Origin: Actinomycetota bacterium
GTDB lineage: Bacteria; Actinomycetota; Actinomycetes; Streptosporangiales; Streptosporangiaceae
Assembly: GCA_027313705.1 (NCBI GenBank)
Contig: DAHVDE010000088.1
Coordinates: 1 to 59,623 of the forward strand
Length of the DNA: 59,623 nt
Reading direction: 5' to 3'
Within the stretch, counting starts at the first letter, position 1, and the number at the start of each line of letters is the position of its first letter. Below, piece after piece: positions 33,113 to 41,331 of this stretch. The notes beneath the pieces were generated by a model that saw only the letters and a program-made list of their open reading frames with translations, was not told the DNA's origin and did not search any database. The position numbers were made by a program, and so were the translations under genes.

Positions 33113-34020
33113 TGACCGCTTCCACGATTAATGGTCAGAATGTCCGCGTAGAAGCTCCCGCCAGCGCCGGTATCCCGATCGGTCCGACGATCCGGCGGTA
33201 CCGGCTGGGGGCGGAGTTGCGCAGGCTTCGTGAGGCAGGTGGTTTCCGGCTGGAAGACGTCGCCGCCCGGCTTGACGTGGCTCCGAGCACGCTGTCGCGC
33301 ATCGAGACCGGAAAGGCACCAGCACGGACCTCCTACGTCTTGGCGATACTTGATTTCTTCGGCGTGGATGATCCCGACGAGCGGCGGTATCTCGCTGACC
33401 TGGCGCGGGAGGGCCAGCGCAAGGGATGGTGGGCAGAGTATGACGACCTGCTCCCGCCCGGTACCGGCGCATATCTGGGTTTGGAGTCCGCCGCTGAAGC
33501 GGTGTGCACCTTCGCCGTGCAGACCATACCGAGCTTGCTTCAGACCCGCGACTACGCTGCGGCAGTGATCCGGGCAGCCCGCGCGCTGTCTGATAAGCAG
33601 GTTGACGCACTCGCCACGGCAACGATGCGCCGCCGGCAGTTGCCCAGCGGCAAGCGCGAGTTGCACGCGATTCTCGATGAGTCCGCGCTGCTCACGCAAT
33701 TCGGCTCGGCAGGCGTCATGGCAGAGCAACTCGATTACCTGTCCCGTGCAGCCGAAGATCCGGTGATCACGATTCAGGTTCTTCGCCTGGCCACTCCCCG
33801 GCAGATCCTGTCGCCCGGATTCACGATCATGAGGTTCAGCGATCAGGCCGATAAGGACGTCTGCTGCCGCACTGACGACAACGATCACATCACCATCACC
33901 GACGACAACCGCACCGTCACCAGCCTGCGCAACACCTTCGCCAGGCTCGCCGCGCACGCGGAGTCAGCCGACAGCTCAACGCGGCTTATCAGCGAGCTGG
34001 CCGAGCGCTATGGCAACTAA
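33112..34020 (+). CDS. XRE-family regulator with DUF5753-type C-terminus
   Basis: This encodes 302 residues. The helix-turn-helix (LRRLREAGGFRLEDVAARLD, then APSTLSRIETGKAPARTSYV) spans about 35-90; the C-terminal part has QTIPSLLQTRDYAAAVIRAA and LDESALLTQFGS, the DUF5753-type domain. It probably controls the element or its cargo. It is coupled to the zinc protein gene and precedes the 200-residue gene by 42 bp. Confidence 0.88.
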   Translation: MTASTINGQNVRVEAPASAGIPIGPTIRRYRLGAELRRLREAGGFRLEDVAARLDVAPSTLSRIETGKAPARTSYVLAILDFFGVDDPDERRYLADLAREGQRKGWWAEYDDLLPPGTGAYLGLESAAEAVCTFAVQTIPSLLQTRDYAAAVIRAARALSDKQVDALATATMRRRQLPSGKRELHAILDESALLTQFGSAGVMAEQLDYLSRAAEDPVITIQVLRLATPRQILSPGFTIMRFSDQADKDVCCRTDDNDHITITDDNRTVTSLRNTFARLAAHAESADSSTRLISELAERYGN

Positions 34021-34062
34021 GCAGCCCGATCCGAGGCCGACAGAGAGAACCAGGAAGACACG

Positions 34063-34665
34063 ATGACCGCCATCACGGAAACGCCGGAAACAACAACGCT
34101 GGATAACGGCCTCGCTGCCAAGACGGCCGAGATTGCCGCTGACGCGCTGAACGCCCACGGATTCGATGTCCGCAATCCCGCTCAGCAGGGGAGTTCGATC
34201 CTCCAGGTCACGAATGTGCGCGGCGCGTTGTGCGAGCTAGTGATGTGCGGCAGCGGCGTATTCGACTGGGAATATCGCTCCCTTGAAGGCAGCCAGTCTG
34301 ACCCGTCCAGGCTCGCCGCAATGGCCATGTGCATCCTGAGCGTTGATCGTGCTGCGGATAGCTGCGTGCCTGTCGCGCACAACCGAGGTGTCACGCTGAA
34401 AGGCCAGATCGGCCGGGCGCTTGCCGACCAGGGCATGCACGTCAGCCTGAACGTGCTCGACACGGACGAGCTGTTCTTCGAGGTCTACTCCGAGGTCGCC
34501 ATCACCAACCCGGCCCGGCCCGACAGAGGAACGGTCTGCGTGGCCGACGATGGTCTGCTCTGGTGGCGCGGCCAGGTCCGCAACGCCGACCATCGCGAAG
34601 ACGGGCTAGATCTCGCTGACATCACCGACACGCTTACCCGGACTCTGCTCGCCTGCACGGTCTAA
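34063..34665 (+). CDS. hypothetical element protein (200 aa)
   Basis: An AGGAAG ribosome site precedes the ATG. The product is soluble alpha/beta (NVRGALCELVMCGSGVFDWE, GMHVSLNVLDTDELFFEVYS). It looks like a conserved partner of XRE regulators in actinomycete elements, but I cannot name the family. It ends 92 bp before the GntR gene. Confidence 0.6.
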   Translation: MTAITETPETTTLDNGLAAKTAEIAADALNAHGFDVRNPAQQGSSILQVTNVRGALCELVMCGSGVFDWEYRSLEGSQSDPSRLAAMAMCILSVDRAADSCVPVAHNRGVTLKGQIGRALADQGMHVSLNVLDTDELFFEVYSEVAITNPARPDRGTVCVADDGLLWWRGQVRNADHREDGLDLADITDTLTRTLLACTV

Positions 34666-34713
34666 TGAATTACTGCTCATCCGCGCGACATCCCGGCTGC
34701 CTGAGCGATAGAG

Positions 34714-34731
34714 TGCTTGAGTACACAAGCA
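34714..34731. promoter_or_regulatory. GntR operator 1
   Basis: TGCTTG-AGTACA-CAAGCA is a perfect 6+6 palindrome upstream of the GntR start at 34758, placed for autoregulation. Two further CTTG-N6-CAAG copies lie past the gene. Confidence 0.65.
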
Positions 34732-34757
34732 ATTAGCTCTACACGGGAGGCTCGGCC

Positions 34758-35489
34758 ATGGCGTACGAGTACACGCCGCCCAAGTACGCGCAGGTCATCG
34801 CTGAGCTGCAGCGGCGGATCGAGAGCGGTGAGTACCCGCCTGGTTCGCTCCTCCCGTCAGAGAACCAGCTCTCCAGCGAGTTCGCTATCGCCCGGCCCAC
34901 GGTCGTGCGCGCTCTTCGGGTGCTGCGCCAGGAAGGCTGGATCGACACGCAGCAGGGCAAGGGAAGCTTCGTCCGAGGTCGGCCGGCACTAAGTGGTTCG
35001 GCAGCCGAGCGGCCCGGCCTGGTCGAGCTTGACCGTGACGAGTCCCGCGACCAGGGGACGCTGATCTCCGCCGAAACCATTCCCGCGCCGGCGCGAATCG
35101 CGTCCCTGCTCGGCATCGCGGCCGATTCCGGCGTGCTGCGCCGCAGGCGGCTTCTGCACCGAGATGGCGAGCCCTCGGAGATCGTGACGTGGTGGCTGCC
35201 GGTGCCGCTGGCGGAAGAGGCCGGCCTTGACGCGCCTGAGCCGGTGCGCGGCAGCGTGCGATCGGTGGCCGAGCGCACCACCGGCAAGCGGATCGATCAC
35301 GTGGCCGAGCACGTCGTGGCCCGGCAGGCGGCACCGCACGAACTGGAACTGCTCGGTATTTCCCCGGCAGCTCCGGTGCTCGCCGTGTACCTGAGTGTGC
35401 GCGATGCCACCGGACAGCCCATGCTGGCCATCGACCTCGCCATGCCCGGCGACCTTCACGAACTAGAAGACGCCTATCCAGCCGGCTAG
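34758..35489 (+). CDS. GntR-family regulator with UTRA domain (KorSA-like role)
   Basis: This encodes 243 residues. The winged helix (IAELQRRIESGEYPPGSLLP, then FAIARPTVVRALRVLRQEGW) is followed by a UTRA effector domain (about 85-235). The ATG follows GGGAGG. AICE and Streptomyces plasmid transfer operons are controlled by GntR proteins of the KorSA/TraR kind, and matching palindromes flank this gene on both sides. It likely represses itself and the downstream spread/transfer operon. Confidence 0.88.
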   Translation: MAYEYTPPKYAQVIAELQRRIESGEYPPGSLLPSENQLSSEFAIARPTVVRALRVLRQEGWIDTQQGKGSFVRGRPALSGSAAERPGLVELDRDESRDQGTLISAETIPAPARIASLLGIAADSGVLRRRRLLHRDGEPSEIVTWWLPVPLAEEAGLDAPEPVRGSVRSVAERTTGKRIDHVAEHVVARQAAPHELELLGISPAAPVLAVYLSVRDATGQPMLAIDLAMPGDLHELEDAYPAG

Positions 35490-35514
35490 TATTCGCTTAC
35501 CAGTCTCCTGATTG

Positions 35515-35528
35515 CTTGATTAACCAAG
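35515..35528. promoter_or_regulatory. GntR operator 2
   Basis: CTTG-ATTAAC-CAAG lies in the promoter of the 35598 transfer operon, 26 bp after the GntR stop. Confidence 0.6.
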
Positions 35529-35557
35529 TGAGCCGACGTACTCTCCTTGCATGATTA

Positions 35558-35571
35558 CTTGTATGACCAAG
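35558..35571. promoter_or_regulatory. GntR operator 3
   Basis: CTTG-TATGAC-CAAG lies 43 bp from operator 2 (start to start) and 27 bp before the 35598 start. Two spaced sites suggest cooperative repression of the transfer operon. Confidence 0.6.
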
Positions 35572-35597
35572 CACTCAGGCGATCAGGAAGCCGGGCG

Positions 35598-35822
35598 ATG
35601 ACCGCGCTGACGTTCATCGTCGCCGGGTTAGTCCTGGCTCTCGCTATCACCCTGCTGGCACTGCTCGCCGTGGTCATCGCCGGCATTCATGCCGCCGAGC
35701 GCCACCAGAACCTGCCTCACGTGCCCCGGACCAGGTCCGAGGCCATCGCCCGCCGCATCCTGGCCGTCCCGCCGGCCCAGGCCAGGCCCGCGCGCCGCTA
35801 TCACGCCGAAGCAAGGAGGTAG
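35598..35822 (+). CDS. small membrane protein (74 aa)
   Basis: ATG 35598 with GGAAG upstream is preferred over the in-frame 35547, which overlaps an operator. One strong membrane helix (LTFIVAGLVLALAITLLALL) is followed by a basic cytoplasmic tail. It is the first gene of the transfer operon and probably a spread-type accessory protein. Confidence 0.6.
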   Translation: MTALTFIVAGLVLALAITLLALLAVVIAGIHAAERHQNLPHVPRTRSEAIARRILAVPPAQARPARRYHAEARR

Positions 35823-35825
35823 CCG

Positions 35826-36017
35826 ATGACCTTTCCCACATATGAAGCCCTCGGAGACCGCTGCCCGTGCGGGGCAGCGCTCGAACACGGCATGCACCGT
35901 TGCCGCAAGTGCCGCGCCCGGTCCCGGTATCGCCGCCGCAAGACCTACCGCAAGCGCGCCACCCGGTCACTGAACGGCCGGGCCGGTACCGCTTCGCCGA
36001 GGAGGCGGGACAGATGA
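35826..36017 (+). CDS. small basic zinc-finger-like protein (63 aa)
   Basis: The sequence CPCGAALEHGMHRCRKCRAR gives a four-cysteine zinc site, and the rest is highly basic, suggesting nucleic-acid binding. It starts 3 bp after the previous gene, and its stop overlaps the next start (ATGA). Confidence 0.6.
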   Translation: MTFPTYEALGDRCPCGAALEHGMHRCRKCRARSRYRRRKTYRKRATRSLNGRAGTASPRRRDR

Positions 36018-36208
36018 CCGTCACCGTCCCCCTAGTGCTGATCGCCGGCCTGGCCGTCGTCATCGCTTACCGCTACCTAGGACTCCGTGTCTGGCAGGCC
36101 GTGCTGTGCTTGCTGGCCGGGTTCCTGCTCGCGGCGACTAGCGCCGCGCCTGAGATCAGCACCGCGATCACAGCCGTCGTGCACTGGCTCGCCGGCTTCC
36201 GACCCTAG
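36014..36208 (+). CDS. small two-TM membrane protein (64 aa)
   Basis: ATG 36014 follows GGAGGCGGGACAG. Two hydrophobic segments (VTVPLVLIAGLAVVIAY and WQAVLCLLAGFLLAATSAA) make a membrane hairpin. It is coupled to the genes around it; it fits the small Spd-like membrane proteins of AICE transfer operons. Confidence 0.6.
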   Translation: MTVTVPLVLIAGLAVVIAYRYLGLRVWQAVLCLLAGFLLAATSAAPEISTAITAVVHWLAGFRP

Positions 36209-36228
36209 CCATGAAGGGAGTGATGCCT

Positions 36229-36567
36229 ATGTCCGACCAATTCCAACGCACCGACAGTCTTCGGGAGGCAGCCAGCCGACATCACAGAATCGTGAGCTAC
36301 CTCGCCGAGGTACTCGACCTACGCCACCCCGACGACATCTGGCCGTACCTGGAAGCGGTGCTCGCCGACATCCCGGCGATGGCCGGGGAGATCAGCCGCC
36401 AGGGCACCGACCTGGCGGAAGCCAGGCTCAACCGGGCCAACCTCGCCGCCGCCGCCTTGGCCGTCATCGCGGCGACTAGGGACGGCGAGCCTGACGCCAT
36501 GGACTACCTGCGTGACGAGCTGGCAGCCCAGGGCCACGACGCCGACGACCCGAGGAGCCGTCTGTGA
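36229..36567 (+). CDS. small helical protein (112 aa) coupled to the FtsK/TraB gene
   Basis: ATG 36229 is 8 bp after AAGGGAG; in-frame ATGs at 36211 and 36223 are alternatives. The product is mostly helical and acidic (DIWPYLEAVLADIPAMAGEI). Its stop overlaps the GTG start of the transfer ATPase gene (GTGA). No family is recognised. Confidence 0.6.
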   Translation: MSDQFQRTDSLREAASRHHRIVSYLAEVLDLRHPDDIWPYLEAVLADIPAMAGEISRQGTDLAEARLNRANLAAAALAVIAATRDGEPDAMDYLRDELAAQGHDADDPRSRL

Positions 36568-38381
36568 CCAGGGCCGGACAGATGCGCCGGTACTCGCGGC
36601 GGCTCAGCCGGTCTGGATTTCAGCCCATGATGATGGTGACCAGTGACGACCGGCTACCGGAGACAGCCGCCGTGCTTATCTTCCGATGGGCATGGCGGTA
36701 TCGCTCCGAACTAGGCCCGCTGGTCATCGCCGCCGCGACCATGGCCGTCGGCGCCATTGCCCACGTGGTCCACCACGCCGGCTGGCCGGCGATTGTCGCT
36801 GCCATAGCTGCCATCGCAGCGGGCCTGCTCGCCGGGTTCGGCAGGCGGCTCGGCCTGACCTCGCTAGCCGAACGGTCGTACGCCGCGACCGTGGTCACCA
36901 CCATGGGCGGATGGCTCTCGGCGGCTATCGCGGCCGGGCCGCTGCGAGGCCCGCTCCCTCAGATTCTCGCGATCGGCTGCCTGGTGCTGGCGATACCGTG
37001 GTGGACCAGCCACCGGCGACGGGCCAGGGTACGGGTCGAGCGCAAGCTCGAAGCCTGGCCGGTCATCGCGGAGTCAGTCGGGCTGGCCAGATCACGAGTC
37101 ATGTCAGCGGTAGTTACCGCGTGGGGCTGGCAAGCCCGCTTCGGGCTGGCCAGGGGCCAGACCATCGCCGATGTGATCACCAAGCTGCCCGCCATCGAAT
37201 CAGGGCTCGGGACCACCCGAGGCGCAGCCCGCGCCTTCCCGACCCCGGACAACCGAGCGCACCGATTCGAGCTGCGAGTTCTGGAAATCGATCCGCACGC
37301 CGACGCCATTCCCTGGCCCGGCCCGTCCATCTCCGCCATTGCCCAGCCCATTGACCTTGGCCCGTTCGAAGACGCCGAACCGTGCCGTGTCCTGCTGCTG
37401 CGCCTGCACGCGCTGCTCGGCGGCATGTCCGGGTCAGGCAAGAGCGGGGGAGTGAACGTGCTGATGGGCAACCTGACCGCCTGCCGCGACGTCGTGATCT
37501 GGGCCATCGACCTCAAGCGCGGCATGGAACTGCAACCGTGGGCATCGTGCATCGGCCGACTTGCCACCACACCCGCGCAAGCGCTCATGCTCCTGCGCGA
37601 CGCCGTGACCGTGCTGGAAGCCCGCGCTGACTACCTGACCAGCCACGGCCAGCGTGTCTGGCGACCGACTCAAGAACTGCCCGCCCTCGTGATCGTCATC
37701 GATGAGTACGCCGAGCTGGCCGCTGACACCGCTTCCTACACGGACTCGATCGCCCGGCGCGGTCGCGCTCCGGCCGTGACCCTGATCGCCGCGACCCAGC
37801 GGCCGACCCAGAAGGCCATGGGCCAAGGAGCCGTGCGCTCGCAGATGGACGTACGGATCTGCTTCCGGGTCCGCGAGCGCAAGGACACCGACCTGATCCT
37901 CGGACAGGGCATGCTCACCGCCGGCTGGCACCCGCACCAGCTCAATGCGCCGGGCAAGTTCCTGATCTCAGCACCCGGCCACGACACGCCCCGCAGAGCC
38001 CGCGCCTACCTCCTCGATGACGAACTGGTAGCGGCCACTGCTGCCCGCCACGCAGCAATCCGGCCGGCACTTGACCAAATGTCGGCCACCGCCATCGGTA
38101 CCCCGATCCAAGATCAGCCAACAACCTCCGCTCAGCAGGCGATACCATCGCCGACGCCTCAGAGCGAGCACTCCGACGACGATTCGCCCGATGCCCTGCT
38201 ATGGGATGCCTTGTCACTGGCCGGGAACAACGGCATCCCGGTCACGGGCCTGATGGCCGCTACCGGCATGAGCCGCCGATGGGTCTACTACCGGCTTCGT
38301 GACCTGGCCAACGCCGGCCGGGCCGTCGCATCCGAGGACGGCACCTGGCGAGCGGCCGACTGTGACAGTGACGCAGAGTGA
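36564..38381 (+). CDS. FtsK/SpoIIIE-type transfer ATPase (TraB/TraSA-like)
   Basis: This encodes 605 residues. N-terminal membrane helices (about 45-85 and 105-145) precede the motor domain: Walker A GGMSGSGKSGGVNVLMGNL, DLKRGMEL, Walker B LVIVIDEYAEL, and TLIAATQRPTQKA. The C-terminus ends with a winged-helix-like segment (GIPVTGLMAATGMSRRWVYY) that would read DNA repeats. Such single-protein translocators move double-stranded DNA between mycelia in Streptomyces-type conjugation. It is the last gene of the transfer operon. Confidence 0.9.
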   Translation: MTRAGQMRRYSRRLSRSGFQPMMMVTSDDRLPETAAVLIFRWAWRYRSELGPLVIAAATMAVGAIAHVVHHAGWPAIVAAIAAIAAGLLAGFGRRLGLTSLAERSYAATVVTTMGGWLSAAIAAGPLRGPLPQILAIGCLVLAIPWWTSHRRRARVRVERKLEAWPVIAESVGLARSRVMSAVVTAWGWQARFGLARGQTIADVITKLPAIESGLGTTRGAARAFPTPDNRAHRFELRVLEIDPHADAIPWPGPSISAIAQPIDLGPFEDAEPCRVLLLRLHALLGGMSGSGKSGGVNVLMGNLTACRDVVIWAIDLKRGMELQPWASCIGRLATTPAQALMLLRDAVTVLEARADYLTSHGQRVWRPTQELPALVIVIDEYAELAADTASYTDSIARRGRAPAVTLIAATQRPTQKAMGQGAVRSQMDVRICFRVRERKDTDLILGQGMLTAGWHPHQLNAPGKFLISAPGHDTPRRARAYLLDDELVAATAARHAAIRPALDQMSATAIGTPIQDQPTTSAQQAIPSPTPQSEHSDDDSPDALLWDALSLAGNNGIPVTGLMAATGMSRRWVYYRLRDLANAGRAVASEDGTWRAADCDSDAE

Positions 38382-38521
38382 GTGCAAATGATCTTGTGCA
38401 CGGCACCGCCTCGCGCGCGTCTGCACTGGATGGACGCTCGTGCACCATGCACGTGCACACCCCGGCGGTTACTCACCGCGACCACAGCCGACCCTCTAAC
38501 AGCGGGAAGGAGGTGAGGCCC
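38382..38521. promoter_or_regulatory. TGCAC-rich intergenic region before the excisionase
   Basis: Three GTGCAC palindromes (38396-38401, 38440-38445, 38453-38458) and further TGCAC half-sites cluster within about 65 bp between the transfer gene and the excisionase. In pSAM2-like elements the replication gene lies around here; instead only this repeat cluster is present. It may be a binding site for Xis or a regulator, or part of an origin or transfer site. Confidence 0.4.
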
Positions 38522-38707
38522 ATGCAGGCATACACAGTCGAGCAAGTAGCCAAGATCTTGCACGTCGGCCGCGACAAGATCTACTACCTGATCCGTACCG
38601 GCCAGCTCCGCAGCATCAAGATCGGCAAACTCCGCCGCATCACCAGCCAGCATCTAGCCGAGTTCGTCGCGACACTCGAAGCCGTGACCAAGCCTCCGAA
38701 CCGTTGA
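38522..38707 (+). CDS. xis: excisionase, AlpA/MerR-like
   Basis: This encodes 61 residues. The ATG has a perfect AAGGAGGTGA ribosome site. The sequence YTVEQVAKILHVGRDKIYYL followed by GQLRSIKIGKLRRI is the winged helix-turn-helix of excisionases. It lies ahead of the integrase gene as in other AICEs and should direct excision at the att sites. Confidence 0.85.
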   Translation: MQAYTVEQVAKILHVGRDKIYYLIRTGQLRSIKIGKLRRITSQHLAEFVATLEAVTKPPNR

Positions 38708-38739
38708 CCTGTGCATAGCGACGCTACACATTGCTTTAC

Positions 38740-38892
38740 ATGCGAGACACGTCACTCCCACCCGTAAGAGTGGAGTCCCAGCTCAAGGAACGGCTCACCA
38801 CATATGCAAGAAAGCAAGAACGCGAAATCTCCTGGGTCATCAGGAAGGCGGTCGAAGAGTACCTCGACCGGCACGACGCCAACGGGCAGTGA
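38740..38892 (+). CDS. small ribbon-helix-helix protein (50 aa)
   Basis: ATG 38740 gives MRDTSLPPVRVESQLKERL, then ISWVIRKAVEEYLDRH, a CopG/Arc-type fold. It sits between excisionase and integrase, 98 bp before the integrase start, and may regulate integrase expression. The ribosome site is weak. Confidence 0.6.
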   Translation: MRDTSLPPVRVESQLKERLTTYARKQEREISWVIRKAVEEYLDRHDANGQ

Positions 38893-38990
38893 GGACTGCC
38901 GACCCTGGCCACCACGAGCACGGTGGTACGCCTCGAACGCAGGCCAGGGCACGCCAGGACGCCAATCTGGCAACGCCAACCGGAGGAGTG

Positions 38991-40340
38991 ATGCACGTGA
39001 CCGTACAGCAGTCAAAGCGAAGACGCGATCGTGGCGACGACGGCATTTCCTGGGACAAGACCAACAAGTGCTACGTCGGCACGATCTCGCTCGGCTACGA
39101 CACCAGCGGCAAGCGCCAGCGCCGCACGGTACGCGGAACCACCAAGACGCAAGTCAAGGACAGGCTCGATGCCCTGCGCGGCGAGATCAAGGCCGGCGTG
39201 CGCACGCCAGCGACGTACACCGTCAGGCAATGCGTGCAGGACTGGCTCGACTCGCTCACCCTAGATCCGGAAACCGTCGCCGGTTACCGAGGCCAAGCCG
39301 AGAAATGGATCTATCCCAGAATCGGCGCGGTCAAGCTCAAGAACCTGACCGCGACCGATGCCGAGAAGTTCTTCCACAACATCGGCAAGGCGCTCAGCAA
39401 ACGATCACTCATCGGCGTCAAAAGCACGCTGCGCCGATCCATCCGGCGAGCCCAGAAACACGACCTGATCGGCCGCAACGTAGCCGAGCTGGCCGACCTC
39501 CCAGAAGGCCAGCCCGGCCGGCCATCCCGTGCCATGACCCAGGACCAGGCCGGCAAGGTACTCGCAGCGGCAACCGGCAAGCCCGCCGGCTACGTAATCG
39601 TCATCAAGATCGGCAACTACCGCCAAGCCGCCGCTCACGCCGCCACCGACAAAGGACAACTCGCCTGCGGCAACAAACCGCACGCCGACCGCAAGATCAC
39701 CACGATCAGCGACGACCTAGCCGACACCACGTGCATAGCCTGTCGCGCCAGGATCGGCATCGACCAGCCCGGCGACCAAGGACGGCTAGCCGCCCTGTTC
39801 GTCCTCGCCATCACCCTCGGCATGCGCCCCGGCGAGCTACGGGCACTGCGCTGGGATCACATCGACCTCGACCAGGGCATCATCCACGTCTGGCGATCCA
39901 CCAGGCGTGACGGCGACACCAAGACACCCAAGTCACGCCGCTCCCTGATCATGCCCAAGCGAGCCATACAGGCCCTGCGGGCGCACAAGAAACGCCAGGC
40001 CGCCGAACGTCTCGCCGCTGGCGAAGCCTGGCAAGACCACGGCCTCCTTTTCTGTAACGAGGACGGCCGGCCATACACCCGCGACGCGCTCAACTGGCGG
40101 TTCGCCAAAGTAACCAAGCTCGCCGGAATCGGCCACTGGCACGCCCACGAAGCCCGCCACACTGCCGTTTCGATCATGAGCAGCAACGGCACCCCGATCC
40201 AGGAGATCACCGACACCATGGGCCACAAGTCCACCCACGTCACCGAGACGGTGTACCGGCACGTGATCGTGCCAGCCATCCGAGGCGGCGCGTCAGTCAT
40301 GGATCAGGTCTTCGGCGAGACCGCCGAAGTTAGTCACTAG
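38991..40340 (+). CDS. int: tyrosine integrase
   Basis: This encodes 449 residues. ATG 38991 follows GGAGGAG; the frame is open further back. An AP2-like arm-binding start (GTISLGYDTSGKRQRRTVRG) and a SAM-like core-binding domain (about 75-180) precede the catalytic domain: R in GMRPGELRALRW, HEARH (about 386-390), GH near 411 and Y422 in ETVYRHV. An insertion of about 50 residues with cysteines (LACG, CIACRAR) lies before the first catalytic arginine. The stop codon falls inside the right arm-site repeats, 39 bp from attR, and the target is the adjacent tRNA-Ala. Confidence 0.92.
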   Translation: MHVTVQQSKRRRDRGDDGISWDKTNKCYVGTISLGYDTSGKRQRRTVRGTTKTQVKDRLDALRGEIKAGVRTPATYTVRQCVQDWLDSLTLDPETVAGYRGQAEKWIYPRIGAVKLKNLTATDAEKFFHNIGKALSKRSLIGVKSTLRRSIRRAQKHDLIGRNVAELADLPEGQPGRPSRAMTQDQAGKVLAAATGKPAGYVIVIKIGNYRQAAAHAATDKGQLACGNKPHADRKITTISDDLADTTCIACRARIGIDQPGDQGRLAALFVLAITLGMRPGELRALRWDHIDLDQGIIHVWRSTRRDGDTKTPKSRRSLIMPKRAIQALRAHKKRQAAERLAAGEAWQDHGLLFCNEDGRPYTRDALNWRFAKVTKLAGIGHWHAHEARHTAVSIMSSNGTPIQEITDTMGHKSTHVTETVYRHVIVPAIRGGASVMDQVFGETAEVSH

Positions 40341-40356
40341 ATTAGTCACTAGTTCT
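40331..40356 (+). promoter_or_regulatory. integrase arm-type sites, right end
   Basis: TAGTCACT occurs at 40331 and 40343, 12 bp apart, matching the pair at 28320 and 28332. It includes the integrase stop codon. Confidence 0.65.
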
Positions 40357-40378
40357 CGAACAGAGGTCCGGAAAACCA

Positions 40379-40452
<74 letters not shown>

Positions 40453-41050
40453 GCGACGCCGCTCGCCAGATCTTATCCCGTCCTGTCCGGTCACCAGCGC
40501 CACGCCAGTGTACAAGAAACTGACCCTGCTTCGTCGCCCGGTATGCGTCAGACGGCAGCGAAGACAACATGCAAACCCCGTCTGACCAGAAATCCTGTTC
40601 ATGGGACGAGGGCGATCTTTCCCCCAGTTGCGGTGTGCATCAAGGCCGGCGTGCGCTCTCGCGGCTTCCCTCAGCGGGCAGGTCCGCCAGATCGGCAGGT
40701 CAGGCTGCTTCGCCACAGCGAGCGCGGCCGGCTTGCCATGGGCGGTACGGTTCCTGTCGCTTGGATCTGGATCTGGATCTGGCGACCGAGTTGCACAGGT
40801 CGGTGACGGTCGTGATTGCCGGGCGTATCGCCGGGCCGGGCACTGGCTAGCGGTGCAAGCCTGTCGCGAACTGCCCGGCTGATCCGACTGCCGGGGTAGG
40901 GCCGCCAGTAAGGGCCGCTGTCGGGCCTATGTGGAGGGGATGTAGGGGTTCTGTCACTGGGGGAGCCGCACTTTCCCCCCGACCATTGAACAGAAAGGCA
41001 GAAGGGTTGTCAGAACCCGAAAAGCACCCCGATTCCAAGGAGCTCACGAG
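40453..41050. other. intergenic region without a convincing gene
   Basis: Almost 600 bp between the tRNA and the 41051 gene. Several overlapping short frames exist, but none has coding character or a good ribosome site. A short GGATCT tandem run lies near 40763-40784. The end of the region should hold the promoter of 41051. Confidence 0.5.
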
Positions 41051-41329
41051 ATGACCCGTGGTCGTCCGCTGTGGCTCGGCGTGGCGATAGCCACGGCGGC
41101 CGCGGCAGTCATAGCCGGTGCTGCCGTCCAGGCGATGGCCGCGCCGCACGCCGCCAGGCCAGGCAATTACCAAGGCCCGGCCCGCCCCGCCCGATCAGCG
41201 GTCGCGCACCAGTTGCCGGCCATTACCAACTACCGGGGTCCGGCCAGGCGGTCAGCACCCGGTGCCGCCGCCAATGTCAGCAACTCCAACATGCCCGCAT
41301 CACTTCGCGCCAGAAGAGGATCGAACTAG
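41051..41329 (+). CDS. small secreted protein (92 aa)
   Basis: ATG 41051 follows AAGGAG. A signal peptide (about 1-30, ending AQAMAA or close by) is followed by a low-complexity Ala/Pro/Arg-rich, disordered mature part. The next gene starts 2 bp after the stop and is also secreted, so the two are an operon. Function is unknown. Confidence 0.6.
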   Translation: MTRGRPLWLGVAIATAAAAVIAGAAVQAMAAPHAARPGNYQGPARPARSAVAHQLPAITNYRGPARRSAPGAAANVSNSNMPASLRARRGSN

Positions 41330-41331
41330 CC

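Noticed and set aside
40763-40784. GGATCT tandem run as a regulatory repeat.
   Set aside because: Short and isolated, without nearby gene starts; likely simple-sequence chance.
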